DNA from: Sipunculus nudus
Taxonomy: Eukaryota; Annelida; Sipuncula; Golfingiida; Sipunculidae
Direction of reading: 5' to 3'
Assembly: GCA_026874595.1 (NCBI GenBank)
Contig: CM049307.1
Span: 28,685,079 to 28,749,078 of the forward strand
Length of the DNA stretch: 64,000 nt
Shown: in pieces, positions 1-15,664 of the stretch
Position numbering within the stretch: position 1 is the stretch's first letter
How the letters are laid out: each line of letters starts with the position of its first letter
The notes under the pieces: generated by a model
Databases searched by the model: none
Seen by the model: only the letters and a program-made list of their open reading frames with translations
Told to the model about the DNA's origin: nothing
Translations under genes and position numbers: made by a program

Positions 1-1553
1 CACTGATTGTATCACAATGCATGGGCTTTCAAGTATAAAGATACTTTCATTTTTGCGGAATATACCAAAATAAACAATCACAAGCATGTCAATTTCCGTG
101 CAGGTCTGGGCGGGTCAGGGGTCATGCAGGGGCCCTGTGCCCTTTGCCATGTATACTGTATACTTATGCAAAGTGCATCTACAAACTGTCACTTGAATCA
201 CCGTAAAGCAAGTACACTTTTGGCAAATATACAATAACCAAGTTGCATGTGCCAATTGTAGCGTAGTGCTTAAATCATCACGAGTCCTGTCTCACTGAAA
301 TCAAAATACAGCACCAAAATAAATGCATTGAATATGTCAAAATAAGGTTTCTCACACAGGAAAAAAGTGTCTAAAACCGTTATATCAACATGCATGCACG
401 CAACCAAGACAAAGCCCCTTATATATCCATATTGGTCCAGCCCGTGAGGAAACGTTTACCCCGTGAACTTGGTAAAGGTAACATGTCCAGTTCTGTTTGA
501 CTGTCTGTGCAATATAAAAAAAAAAATGTCTCCATGAATTTCAATGATAGTCTGTGGAATGGTCTGTATTGGAACACGAAACAAACGTTGGCATACGCCG
601 TACACATGCAGCGTATACAGATGTGGATCCTTTTTGTCATTTATCGTATAAAGAAATTTACACAAATATTAAGGATTTATAAATATTTGCTCAAGGTATC
701 ACCATTGGAATTACTGTAAACTGAATATATTGAAATTTATATAATTCATAAATCACAATGTTCTATTACTTTGTCGAGTCCGGAGACTTGTAAAAAATAC
801 GACAAACAGCATCATTTTTTTCTTTTAAACTATCGATATAATGAAGAATTATTTCAGCACTTTGTCATGGAATGTCATAACATAGTCTGGGCATATGTAT
901 AACATCATTAATCAGTGCTGACAATACCGTTGGCGGAGGCACGTGTTTCCTAGATACTGGCGCCCCCCCCCCCCCCCCCCCACAACAATTATGATACATG
1001 TATATATGCCCCTGGGCATGCACGGCTCTTCACGAGAGACACATGCACAGACAGACGGACGGACAGCTATACATGCTCTAAAGGAAACGCAATCATACCA
1101 GAAAAGTGTATGTATATGTAACCACAGCAACTACGTTTAAAATTTGATTTTCCAAATTAATTTTAATTTTCTGGAGACTGAGAAAACTCCATGCTGCACC
1201 AAACTTCCTGAATTTTTTATTGACAGAGCGTGAGTCATAGAGGTGGTATCCAACCATGCAACTCCTAGAGATTAATGTATTGTTTAAAACATTTTATACT
1301 ACAATCATTTTGAAGACTGAATACCGTTTTACATATAAACCTGTAGGCTTACAGGGGTTTGGTCAAGTAAGGACTTTCTGTAATGTCTTTTTTACGAAAA
1401 AATGTTATACAAGTAATTTGTTTTGTGGAGTACACGGCTGTCTGTCTGAGAGGGTGTGTGTGGTCACACCGTGGGGACGGATGTCACCGGGAGATGACCG
1501 TGTATTTTAATTTACGGTAGTGCCAGACATGCCTCCAGGTTCCCGTGACACTT
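1..1553. other. AT-rich non-coding stretch
   Basis: I see no gene here. Open frames are short and lack coding character. The stretch holds a 19-base poly-C tract at 963-981 and otherwise unremarkable AT-rich DNA. Confidence 0.6.
963..981. repeat. poly-C tract (19 bases)
   Basis: An uninterrupted run of C. It is the first of a series of G/C homopolymers clustered in the left 7.4 kb. Confidence 0.95.
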
Positions 1554-1671
1554 TCACCCGCGGTGGATGTCGTAAATCAACTGTCGCAGCCCGAGCACTT
1601 CTGTCTCGCTGAGTTTACAGGCCAGACAGCCAAGCGCAAAGTTCTTGATCCAGTCGTAAAGTCTCGCCTCC
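1554..1671 (-). CDS. possible terminal coding exon, unknown product
   Basis: On the minus strand an acceptor-like CCAACAG (1672-1678) is followed by 38 codons and a TGA at 1554-1556. The reading includes EARLYDWIKNFALGCL and KLSETEVLGLRQLIYDI, with amphipathic helix-like composition and balanced codon use that stands out from the AT-rich surroundings. I do not recognise the family and found no partner exon upstream. It could be the last exon of a gene whose other exons are distant, an exon relic, or chance. The plus-strand open frames across it are shadows. Confidence 0.3.
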
Positions 1672-1780
1672 CTGTTGGTTCACGTGAAGGAACAGTTTAT
1701 CTGCAGGACATGCAATGTAATTCTATATGTCCAGGGTGTTAGGCAGACCATGGCTCACAAGGCCCGACTTGAAAAAAAAA

Positions 1781-1796
1781 GGGGGGGGGGGGGGGG
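1781..1796. repeat. poly-G tract (16 bases)
   Basis: Run of G preceded by a nine-base A run, giving an A-to-G homopolymer junction. Confidence 0.95.
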
Positions 1797-2280
1797 CATG
1801 TCAAGTGCACAAGTCAACAAACATCCAGCATGGACTGCATCAGAAAGCAAGCCACATTTCCGCTGTTTGAAGGGATTGGCACAGCGCTCAAACACTTTTT
1901 TTTGTATTGAGGGCTTGTCTCTTGTCATAAGGCGTTTCCCGGTACATTATACAGGTCGCACTGGCGTCATATGTTCTCTTGATGTGTGGTAAGCCCATCA
2001 GCAGCTTGGCTTTACTAAATGTACAGAAAAGGTTCCCATGATACTTAAAGTACATACAATACAAACTGAACAAAACTCTAATCGATAAAAGATCAGATTC
2101 ATTTTAGCCGGTCCACGTGTACTTGAATTCACCTCGTCCTACACAGGTATATAAACTAGTAGCTCGTGATATCTATACGATTAAAAATGAAATAAAAAAG
2201 GATTTCAATTATATGTCAATAAACTAAATTAGCAAAAATTGGTTATTACGGTAAACCAAATTTGATTATTCCCCCTCATT

Positions 2281-2302
2281 TTTTTTTTTTGGGGGGGGGG
2301 GG
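2281..2302. repeat. poly-T/poly-G junction
   Basis: At least ten T followed directly by twelve G (2291-2302). Confidence 0.95.
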
Positions 2303-2726
2303 TACAATAGTAGCATGATATTTGGTCACAACAGTCGAGTGTTCTCTAATGAGCGGGCTGGCAAGGCCAATATCTCAGAACAGCTTCTCTTTATTTACAA
2401 CAGTGGGCTGGAACTCGGCAAAATTCTTGGTGCGAATGTGCTTCACATACTTACATGCCCTTTTAAAGTTTATTATATTTGTGAGTACTTTTTTTCCTGC
2501 TAGACCTGATATATCTATTAGTCACAGCGATGAACTACGTATATAACCCCGAGTTATCGTTGAAATTCGTCTCCTGTAAGTCCGGATCTGGACGAAGATT
2601 CCGCTCTCTTTAAACATATAAGGCCGGTGCAATCATGTATGTGTTGGCAAGGCAAAATAAAATCTGTATAAACTAACATCCTCATATGAGAATGGGGATA
2701 TATATATATAAATATATACATGTGTG

Positions 2727-2729
<3 letters not shown>

Positions 2730-2791
<62 letters not shown>
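2730..2791. repeat. (TA)n microsatellite
   Basis: About 30 uninterrupted TA dinucleotides, with shorter TA runs just upstream from 2699. Confidence 0.95.
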
Positions 2792-2793
<2 letters not shown>

Positions 2794-3719
2794 TCACGTA
2801 TATTTTATATTATGCCGGGGAATGGGGGCTTTTACTGATTGCATTGATGGGCGTGGAGGATGAAGAATCATTCTGTTAAATTATATTTTCATGTTTTAGA
2901 CCTTATTAAAATACATCTTACTATGATTAGTTTAGTCACATGTCCTCAAACATGGAATACAGTGTTTGTATATATATGCGTAATATGTAGCAGGCTCCGG
3001 CTATACCAGGTGTATCAGTATTTTATAGTGGGGGATAAGGGTTATGACCAAGTCACAGTACATGGGAGCTCGGTATTATCAATGTAAATAATATGCATTA
3101 ATTAACAGCTTAGAATATGTACAATCAACCTTGCAAACCGTCCCCATTGCCAATGTTTAAGTACAAAACTGTAGAACTGTCGCCACTCTCTGTGTATAGA
3201 TAAACAAATATAACTATAAAGAGATGCAATGCAGCAGAAAAACTGTCGTAAACTGTAAAAGCAAACATATATTATGCGATTAGCTATTGATGTGTGGTTA
3301 TTGAAAACATGATTCATACAATGATTAAACAATTTGTGAATCACGTGAAATAAACAGACAGAAACGGAGCATGCATATTTATAATCATGTTCTCAGCACA
3401 TTAATTATTCATCGTGTCTTTACGACACAGTCACTTCAATCAGGCCATATTAACGATCGATCAGCTCACAATAGCTGATTGATAATTCTGTTGACCCTAG
3501 GGGGCGTGTTGTACCTCCGGCCCGCCGGGTTATTGATCTATGGTGAATAACAACATGAGTGACAGGGGCATGCGGACACTCCATATAAGGTGATGTGGTT
3601 TGCCTGCGGCGACACCAAGAGGGGGTTCCTGGTTGTTTACATTCCGTTTGTCATACCATACCAAATTTGGGTTAGGGCCCGATGTTGGCAGATCCATCGG
3701 TATTCTGAAAGGGAAATAA

Positions 3720-3735
3720 CCCCCCCCCCCCCCCC
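3720..3735. repeat. poly-C tract (16 bases)
   Basis: Run of C followed by a short (CA)n. It has the opposite strand polarity to most tracts in the cluster. Confidence 0.95.
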
Positions 3736-4205
3736 ACACACACACAGAGAAACACACAATTTGACATATGGGTATCCAAGCAATTCTTTGCTTGCCGGCT
3801 ACTTCATGTATTATTATGAAAACAGCCTCCCATGTGTTATTTATAAATTCCTGGTAATGTAAAAACACTGGGTCCCAGAAGTAGTGAGCCGACATAACCT
3901 GGTCCGGCAAAATGACCCCGCCGTGATATTCATACTTACAACTCATCAATACGCCATGTATTGGCCAGAATATGATGCTGCAGCTCCGATCGATGTTGCG
4001 ACCTGTCAGCTGATTAGCCCTCAGACCGTGTCACAGCTTGCCTGGCGGGCGGATTAATTGATTCAAAGGTGTTTTCTATCGTAAATCATCCATTGTTAGA
4101 AACATAATATATTTCATTTATATTTCTACACTGATATGTAAATATACACAGTGGTTTAACACACCGGTGAAAATCAAAACCTGGAGGACAATGGACTGTG
4201 TGTAT

Positions 4206-4223
4206 GGGGGGGGGGGGGGGGGG
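4206..4223. repeat. poly-G tract (18 bases)
   Basis: Uninterrupted run of G. Confidence 0.95.
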
Positions 4224-4396
4224 TGCTGCATATAACCACGTAACCACACAAGTTCCAAAGATTGTCTGTGAGAAATGTATGTTTTTTTATGTATAAATCC
4301 TGGTCCTAGTATTAGTGAAGCATCGTTTGAAGCATTCTTGGTAGGAGGTCCGGCTAAACGATAAGGCACTGTGTATCACACAGCAAAATAAGAACC

Positions 4397-4418
4397 GGGG
4401 GGGGGGGGGGGGGGGGGG
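4397..4418. repeat. poly-G tract (22 bases), longest in window
   Basis: Uninterrupted run of 22 G. It abuts a perfect TGACGTCA palindrome at 4419-4426. Confidence 0.95.
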
Positions 4419-4426
4419 TGACGTCA
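4419..4426. promoter_or_regulatory. CRE palindrome TGACGTCA
   Basis: A perfect 8-bp consensus for CREB/ATF factors lies immediately 3' of the 22-G tract. No promoter or exon was recognised nearby, so a regulatory role is only a possibility. Confidence 0.4.
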
Positions 4427-4608
4427 CTGCTTTAATTGTGACCCTGTGGCACGTCAGGATCTGAGCTATGGTGTTTCGGGATGAGCAAACATAATGATCA
4501 AAGGAGTACTGTATACTTTATTATTCTATAGATGTAGCTCCGATAATTCAACTCAATCATTCGATCATTCTGGCAAGATACGTATCGACTGTCGGTCTTT
4601 TCGATTGA

Positions 4609-4625
4609 GGGGGGGGGGGGGGGGG
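4609..4625. repeat. poly-G tract (17 bases)
   Basis: Uninterrupted run of G. Confidence 0.95.
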
Positions 4626-4709
4626 TAATTATCAGTGTGGAAACTGGTTAATAATTTGATGAAAGGTTAATGTTACACGTTTTGTCATTGGTCTTTGTGT
4701 GTATGGGCC

Positions 4710-4722
4710 GGGGGGGGGGGGG
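4710..4722. repeat. poly-G tract (13 bases)
   Basis: Uninterrupted run of G. Confidence 0.95.
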
Positions 4723-4881
4723 AGCTTATGGGGCTAGGGCGATTGCCGGATGTTAAATGATTGCTACATGTTTCATCACCCGTTCTCAGTCATATATAGG
4801 ATTTAAAGAACTGTGCCCCTTGTTGTAAGATCATTATCACTGGATCTGGGAGTTCTTACTGTATGTACCTGGTGTGTGTGT

Positions 4882-4897
4882 GGGGGGGGGGGGGGGG
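4882..4897. repeat. poly-G tract (16 bases)
   Basis: Run of G preceded by (TG)n. Confidence 0.95.
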
Positions 4898-5302
4898 CAT
4901 CTTGATCTGTCTCTGTATAAATCCTGTATATTGTTTGAATATGGCGATGGGGCCATTTCTTATAAGAGCTGGCAGAATTGTGTGCTGTCCGTCAGTGCGT
5001 GCTTGTGGCGTTTATTGGGCAGATTTGCTGGTGGACTGAGTGGTGTGAAGGGAGAGCTGCTGTCCTATAGAGTGTATGGTATTTGGACTTTGCAGTATGA
5101 TTAACAATAACAGAGAGGGTATCCTTCATTTTCTGTTTCTTAAGAGGCTCCTATGATAATCAATGATTAATAATTCATGGTCAGGTCGATACATCGATCT
5201 CTATGGGCACTGGATGGGAGGGTTTTACCGTTCATGTATCACACTCTCATGTGCGCACCTTTCTTGCTGAGACTTCTCATGGGACATAAGAACATTACCG
5301 GA

Positions 5303-5318
5303 GGGGGGGGGGGGGGGG
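5303..5318. repeat. poly-G tract (16 bases)
   Basis: Uninterrupted run of G about 750 bp beyond the actin stop codon. Confidence 0.95.
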
Positions 5319-5764
5319 AGGAGGCGTACTAAAGACTGTTGAAATACTTATGGCTATCAAGAAGGGCCAAGAGCAGCTTCTTATATCAGTACACTCAAAC
5401 ATTCAAGAGAGTCACACTTTGGCAGTTAAAACATACCATCATACACTCATGATTCAGCCTTTCAGCCGTCGAGAAAAGTATATGAACAATAACAAAGAGT
5501 ATAAATTATGTACAGAAGGGTTTTTTTACTGAGTATAAACTGCAGTGTACAACACTTCGTTATCACTTGACGTAGACATGTGTTCGTCCCTGGGAAAACA
5601 GAAGCTTTAACAGTGAGACATTGTTACTTAGCGTCTCTCCATGGTTCCGTCACTTTGTACAAAATCTCTTAAAAATACAACAAAATATTGTAAAGGGTCC
5701 CCTCGACTAGATCCATATAACGAGTGTTGGTGTGTTTTTCTGAGTTCAGTGCGTTTGACGAAAT

Positions 5765-5770
5765 TTTAAT
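5765..5770 (-). terminator. candidate actin polyadenylation signal ATTAAA
   Basis: This is the nearest hexamer resembling a poly(A) signal downstream of the actin stop on the minus strand. It would give a 3' UTR of roughly 300 bases. It is the common ATTAAA variant, so the assignment is tentative. Confidence 0.4.
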
Positions 5771-6075
5771 CTTTTTGTATAAAATATTTGCCCCCATTTT
5801 TCTTATCATGCACATGTATGTTGTTAGCTGTGCATATGTTACATGATCACACCCTATATGTTGTTAAAGTCTGCAGTAGCATTTGGACTTGGCCCGAGAC
5901 CCCTGTATATTACAGTTCCAGTCCACTGGTCATGCGAATTTCAAAGTCCCAAACTACAAATACATAGCACCATTGATGAAACGCCGAGTCGCACGTGCCA
6001 ATTGTGCAGACGACAGGTTTTTCGCGGGTCTGGCGGCAAGAGGATGATGACGTAGGTGATGACTTCATGCGGCGC
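5771..6075 (-). other. probable actin 3' UTR
   Basis: This lies between the actin stop codon and the candidate ATTAAA signal. No other gene was seen here. Confidence 0.45.
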
Positions 6076-9356
<3,281 letters not shown>

Positions 9357-9377
9357 GGCTGAACACTGCTCTCCCGC

Positions 9378-9385
9378 CTATTTAT
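9378..9385 (-). promoter_or_regulatory. actin TATA-like box (ATAAATAG)
   Basis: On the minus strand ATAAATAGG lies about 110 bp upstream of the ATG and about 30 bp upstream of an initiator-like TCAGTT. The spacing fits a core promoter. Confidence 0.6.
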
Positions 9386-9433
9386 CTGCTCTCCGAATCA
9401 GCCTCGGCAGACCTCGGCCATGTGCCCGGCTTT

Positions 9434-9443
9434 CCATATATGG
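9434..9443. promoter_or_regulatory. CArG box CCATATATGG (actin promoter)
   Basis: A perfect SRF-binding consensus roughly 85 bp upstream of the inferred start site, where CArG boxes of muscle actin genes usually sit. Confidence 0.75.
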
Positions 9444-9455
9444 CGATGTGATCGG

Positions 9456-9465
9456 CTAAATATGG
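9456..9465 (-). promoter_or_regulatory. CArG-like site CCATATTTAG
   Basis: One mismatch from CC(A/T)6GG, 12 bp beyond the perfect CArG box. Paired CArG elements are common in actin promoters. Confidence 0.5.
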
Positions 9466-9469
9466 GCAT

Positions 9470-10484
9470 CCGCTGTGTAGCAGTTAGATGGGGATCTATC
9501 CTACTCTCGCTTCAGCCGACTATTCTGATTCATTTGACATACGCATTGTGTCATTAGTGTCGTTCACCTTCCACTCATTACAGACAACATACACTTGATC
9601 AGATAGTGCAAACTCTCACAGTGTTTATGATCTGATTTTCTACTTGTTTTTCCGCAAAGAAGGTAGGGGAATGACGCTTTTATCCTGAGATATAGGCCTA
9701 CCGGCAAGACTTCTGAAGTAATCATTTAGGAAATACTGATTTAACGATATGTTTGTAAAACGTATCACTTTTATATCAAGTTTGTTTAAATGACTATAAT
9801 CTAGTTATATGCGGTGGTTCAGAAGTTAATAAATAGTTAAGATCACTGGAAGTGTTGTTGTGGATTATTGTGGAACAGCCCTTGCTAGCTGCTGTTGTTG
9901 CATTATCACCATGCCCGCTACTCAAAACGGGGGTTCCTTCGGGTCAGATATATATGATATATGGCATGATAAACTATCGTAGTAATGATGACAACTGTTT
10001 TCACGGGGATGTTATAAAAATGTACATAAGCGGGAAGTATTTCTGGGCGTAACAATTGATAAGTTCTGTCTTAGCCCGTCACGTTAATGATAGGCATATA
10101 CGTGGTTATGCAGTAAAAATAATAGATTGATCAACAACCAGTAAAATCTCAACACGTAAACCTCAGTCGTATAATTATGTAGATAATGGTTAAATAATAA
10201 TCCCTATGTAACACGGTTTTAAACTGCATGCACACAAAGCAAGCCGTTAAAGTGTAATGATCGTTCTTGTTCAGATTTATTTCTTCTGTGCTGGCATGTA
10301 ACGGTAGCCCATCAAGAGTGTAATGATGAATGTCTGCTTGCAGTTTCTTAGTGATGGTTTCATTGACTGATATACTGTTATTGACAGGGTCCCTAAAAGA
10401 TAAAAAGTCGTAAAACAAATAGTTTGTAGCCTCTGTTTGCTGGCATAAGTAAAATGTGTATAAGTATGCTTTATATATACCCCC

Positions 10485-10542
<58 letters not shown>

Positions 10543-11570
10543 GTGTATGCGTGTGTTAAAAGATTATTCAATATTGTATGCAAAGATGCATAATAAACCA
10601 GCTCTCTGCATGCGATACAATTAAAGATATCTCTGGTAAATTTGATCACTGTATTTGAGCAAATAAGTAGGCCTATATAATTGGTCAGATTATGCGATAT
10701 AATCACAGTTCTAGGAAGTCCGTGTTGCTGTGGCGGGACTAGGTTGTTTATCGGTTGACATCCTTATAATGTCGTCACTACACCACACAAAGCTACCATT
10801 CATATAACAATCGCCTGGTGACAAACAATCCATGAAAACCGGCAAGTCCCTTCAGCAATGTCAGAAATAGGCTTAGTCCTCGTAGTTTTTAAATAATAGG
10901 CCTACACTAAATAAATGAAACAGGACATGTGCCAGCGAGTATGGTGACAAGAATGAGATTAATAAATATATAAATATATGAAGTGCTGGCGGTTTATTAT
11001 TTCTAGTGATTAGATTCTTGTAGGTCTGATAATTTGTATATGTAAGTTTTTTTGCTGCGAGATGGTATATTACCAATATCTGAGCCGAAAGGATCGAGAG
11101 TGGGCGAAAATACAAGCCCTCATGGGACATATGTCTATATATAAAATAAGATTTACTGATATAAACACAAGAAGACAGGTATTGAGGTGGTGTTATTCAC
11201 GTCAGCGTGTTATTTAAACCCAGGGTTATTGTCTGATAAGAAACTTCAGGTATGTAAGTGTGAGGTATGTGGGGAGGGGTTGTGGGTGAGTCTCGGTAGT
11301 ACGCCTCTTATCGATACATGTATTTATATATCATGCTAGACGTTAAAGTTTTCACGCAGGAAAAATATAATATAACCAATTCATCTGAATGTGTTTGTGA
11401 CTCTGATTCAGCATTGAGATGGAAAATAATTTTAATCATGTCAAGGGGTATGTTGTTCAAACGGATGTAAAGTATATATTGTTTTTTTCTCTGCATGTTA
11501 TCAACAGAGGATGGTATTTGCTATTTAAAACTCCATCGGTGGGTATTTGTCAATTTAACAGTGTTTACAT
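9470..11570. other. non-coding stretch upstream of actin
   Basis: No gene was recognised. The longest minus-strand open frame (10706-10149) exists only because it runs through a (CT)n microsatellite at about 10488-10540. Confidence 0.6.
10488..10540. repeat. (CT)n microsatellite
   Basis: More than 25 CT dinucleotides, read as (Arg-Glu)n on the minus strand. Confidence 0.95.
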
Positions 11571-11576
11571 AATCCT

Positions 11577-11845
11577 GATGTTGTACAAGAAATAAGCAGC
11601 AGAATGTACAAAGTACTTTTTGTCATGGGGGTATCAAAAGAGTTTCCTATCAGTTTCTTTTCCACAGAAGTATTACCAGTACAATTCAACAATAATAGGC
11701 TTATTTACATATACTGAAGTTGTACAACAATTCGGCTTATAGGCAGCAGGACGTACAAAATACTTTTTGTTATTTGGGGTCTCTAAAGAGTTTCAAATCA
11801 GTTTCTTTGCCACAGTTGCATTTCCAGTACAATTCGAGCAAAGTC
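11577..11845. repeat. diverged tandem duplication, period about 140 bp
   Basis: The segment from about 11577 (GTTGTACAA..., TACTTTTTGT..., AAAGAGTTTC..TCAGTTTCTTT.CCACAG, CCAGTACAATTC) recurs in the same order from about 11715. Confidence 0.75.
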
Positions 11846-11933
11846 TCGGCGGCAGCCATATTGAATCATAAACGTTACCATGGAACCAAGACGCTATCAC
11901 CCAGGTGAACATAAAAGGAGACTCGCTATATTG

Positions 11934-11994
11934 GTCTCGGCTACCCAGTGGCTAGCATGTTTCCATGCGTTCTAGAGCTGTGGGTAGCCGAGAC
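11934..11994. repeat. perfect 14-bp inverted repeat (hairpin)
   Basis: GTCTCGGCTACCCA (11934-11947) and its exact reverse complement (11981-11994) enclose 33 bases. The loop itself contains a short GCATG/CATGC inverted repeat. It could be a transposon end, a structured RNA or cruciform DNA. Confidence 0.8.
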
Positions 11995-13571
11995 TGAGGG
12001 GACCCCCAGCAGAGCCACGCTGCTCTGCTGATGTATATGGCAACCACAGACATATATGGGGAGGGCGATGGGTGGAGCCTTCCAGGTCTATGGCGGGTGA
12101 GGAACGTACTAGAAACGGGGAAATACCAGAGTAGCGGACTCAAATAGGTGACCGAGACCTTAGCCACCTCACCAGAGTAACAATGGCCGCTGATGAGGAA
12201 ATATAAGGCTGGGTGTTAGTTGGGCAGTACATTTGAGGTTAGGACACACGGGGCTAACAGCTCTTGGTATTCTTATCCGTTCGTACGCCTTTTCCTGTAC
12301 CATACAACGCGGCTTGACCCTATATAATAGAGTGAGCTTTGGAACGGTGCACTATCACGGATGTGTTGGTTGACCTATTCTGTTGAACCGTTCTGTTTGC
12401 ACGGCTGTTGAAGCTGACACTTAACAATAGCTCGTGTTTGTGGTGTAGCGTTCACAATCATAATATACACAGGATAGGATTGTTTCCCAGATCTAATCTG
12501 AAGGGTCCTGCCTGTTGTATGCCGGTGCTCGGTAGTATTAAGTTATTATATGTGATATTCATGTTTATTCGTTTTCTGTTAGGGTGCCTATACGTACGTC
12601 TGTTAGAGCATCCAAACTTTATTGAAACGGATGGATAACAGCATTTAGAGGAAAAATCTTGGAAATGTCGATGGGCACGTACTATGAAAAGGAAAGCTCA
12701 TGAAAATACCCCATAAAGGTTAAATACACATAGTAGGTGGCGCATGGGGGTTGCCTGGCGAATTCCTGGGAGGACTGTGGGGTTATTTACTGGTATTCAC
12801 TGATTTGACCCTGACTGTGCTAGAATGCTGTATCTGTGGGGTATGACTGAACAGCTATATTTAGTTTCCCAGCATTAACACAGTCACTCAATGGTAATTT
12901 TATCACAAGCTCATGTCTCTGTTTTATAAAATAAACTATGATACAACAATGATAATTATTTATTACAATTTTATTTATAAATAATATTACTGACTGTATG
13001 CAGTTAAACTAGCTAAATAAGTTTAGCATTTTTTTTCTAGTATCAAATATGATGTTATATAAAAGAAATGAGAGGTTAAATACGAAAACACCCTGATTAC
13101 TCTGCTATTCGGATCCGATTACATGCTTGACTGAGTGTATAATAGGTTCAAATTTGCGCAAAGATTAGCGTAAACAATAGTATATGACCCCGAAGAAGCC
13201 CTCAATTGTCAGGTAGCACGGAGGTCAGAGAGTGCAGTTCTACGGTGAGCACATTATTTTTTCATGATATAGTAAAGGTTAATATATTCTGTTTTTATGC
13301 TGCCATTCCTTGGAGTGCAGCCTTCACAGTCCATGTGTTATAGTGATGAGAAAACAGAGTCAAGGTCATCTCACGCAATTCTAGTGCTAGAATCGCACCT
13401 TTAGTCCAGCTCTGGCAAAATAAGGGAACGTATAATAAATCATTTGTCCGAATGAGTGAATGTAGCGACTGTCTGTGCTCCTGCCGTGGTGTTGGTTGTG
13501 TATGATCAGTCACTAGGATATTGCAACGTATTTTATAAATGACTGCTGATTAATTATCTCTCTCCTCCCTC

Positions 13572-13576
<5 letters not shown>

Positions 13577-13618
<42 letters not shown>
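13577..13618. repeat. (CT)n microsatellite
   Basis: About 21 CT dinucleotides, preceded by a pyrimidine-rich lead-in. Confidence 0.95.
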
Positions 13619-13621
<3 letters not shown>

Positions 13622-14359
13622 ACTATTTCCCTCTCATTTAAAACTGGAATTGAACATTTTCTATAATTGATACTTGAACTGCATGTATTCTGAAATAAAG
13701 TATTTTCAAAGTACATAAACTAACTTATCATGCATGAGCTCCATATACCTCGAGATATTTAATGTTATACAAACATTTCCAAATTGATACAATGTTTCTC
13801 GTATAAACGATCTTTTTATAGACAGCAATATTGCGAGTGTTCAGTTCATTTTTTCATGAAAATACCTGTACTTACACAAAATATTTCTAAGCACATAACT
13901 TTGTATATTTACTATAGAATGAATACAAACAAGAATATTGTAGACATTCAATACTGTTTATGAATTCCCGACATAAGTACATAATATATATGTTCAAGGA
14001 ACAAAATAGAACCTCATGTTAAAGTGAATAACGATTGCCAATCACATGTATATGTATATTAATTTATATAGGTGTATAGATATTTTGCCATGTTAAATAT
14101 GTGTCGGTGTACAGACCTGCGGTGAGTTAAATTTACGCAGAAGTTCACAGCTTAGCTATACCTTGAAAAATATATCTACGTGTACCGAGACTGTATATAT
14201 TATTTAAATGATTGTTCCTTGGTACACATGCATGATTGTGTGTGCGGGTGTTCACATGCATGCACATGCGTGTATGATCAGGTGAACAAGCGAATTCTAT
14301 GTGCAATCGGTTCTCAACTTAACGAACAAGAACAAGTGTTTATATGTGTTCACAGGGAA

Positions 14360-14363
<4 letters not shown>

Positions 14364-14398
<35 letters not shown>
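14364..14398. repeat. (TA)n microsatellite
   Basis: About 17 TA dinucleotides framed by TCGA on both sides. Confidence 0.95.
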
Positions 14399-14400
<2 letters not shown>

Positions 14401-15664
14401 CGTTATAATTATATCTGTCTGTCGGTGTGTATACATATATGTGTATGTGTTGGTTTGGTTTGCACAGGAAGAAGGGCTTAATGACCATATTCTAAAGATA
14501 AAGCACTTCCCTCGCGTACCCTCCTGCCGTCATAATACATGCTCCTGGTTGCCCCCGTCATAAAAGGACATTCCTCAACCACCACGTGGCCTGTCCGTTA
14601 CCATGGTACTACAAGTATTAACACACTGTCACGAGTGACATACACGTACGACTGACGGACAGGTATAGATTTACCACACACACGTATACGCATAAGTATA
14701 GGTATATATGTATGTATCTACAAACGTTTACATGCATGCAGTCCGGTATAAGCCGAGATATTTTATATTTTATATTTTAGGCGGTGGCCTGAGTAAGGTT
14801 TTTGAAATATATATAGTTATATTCATATATAGAATTATATATAATTATATATAAATGCAGGACACATTTATTTCAACTTTGCTGTTTTAGCTAAACATGC
14901 ACATTTTTTTATTATAATATTACAATTGTGCCTGTCATCGGTGGTTATTTTCAGTTTGTTTATGTCATGAGTATGCAGGGCAGGGGTAACATCTATATTA
15001 TATGTCCCCATTTTAAAGGTAAAGCATTACCCTCCGCCGCATGGTATATGTCCATACTAACACGTTCTTCATGCAGCTAAGATACCGGGTTTAAACTCCC
15101 ATGTGTCATGACGCAAGGTATTATGTATACCTATAGTATCCGTTTAAACAAAACACCTATTTTTAGCAAACAGTATAATGGCCACCATCCCCAGGTCGTG
15201 ATATCATATACACTGAAAGAGATTACTGAACAAATACCGTTATGTACTTATATGTCGATAATCCCTGTAAATATATATAATCTAACCGACCGGTCACGCC
15301 ACCACCAGCATCCCACATCTTTATAGTTAACTATAGTTTATTGGTTAAATCAGTACATTTAAATCAGTACATGAATGGTTATTTGTAGGGATATGTGTAG
15401 AATTGTTTGTTCAATTGCATGAACCGGTCCGGAAATCGAAAGAGGATTAATAATCAACAGAAGGAAATGATGTGTAACCCTGCAGTGAACCTTGCGGACA
15501 TGGTTAAACATAGGTGACAGCTATTGTTACTATAAGGTTTAACAAGGGACACAATGATACCTATATAATCTTTATTTATTTGTGCAAAGTGACCTGCCAA
15601 CCTCTACCCTGACCTGAACTGCCCGGCTATAGTCTAGTATAGATCAACCCGTATATCATAAAGT

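Larger units (their letters stand above)
1672..5763. other. intergenic DNA rich in poly-G tracts
   Basis: No gene was recognised. The stretch holds nine G or C homopolymers of 12-22 bases, a (TA)n array near 2730-2791, and a perfect CRE palindrome directly beside the longest G tract. The open frames here are short and mostly run through the homopolymers. Confidence 0.6.
11995..15640. other. non-coding stretch
   Basis: No gene was recognised. It contains a small hairpin near 12008-12030 (CAGCAGAG/CTCTGCTG), TATA-like sequences near 12318, a (CT)n array at about 13577-13618 and a (TA)n array at 14364-14398. Confidence 0.6.

Noticed and set aside
10149-10706. 185-codon minus-strand open frame
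   Set aside because: The frame exists because of the (CT)n array, read as Arg-Glu repeats. The flanking parts have no coding character.
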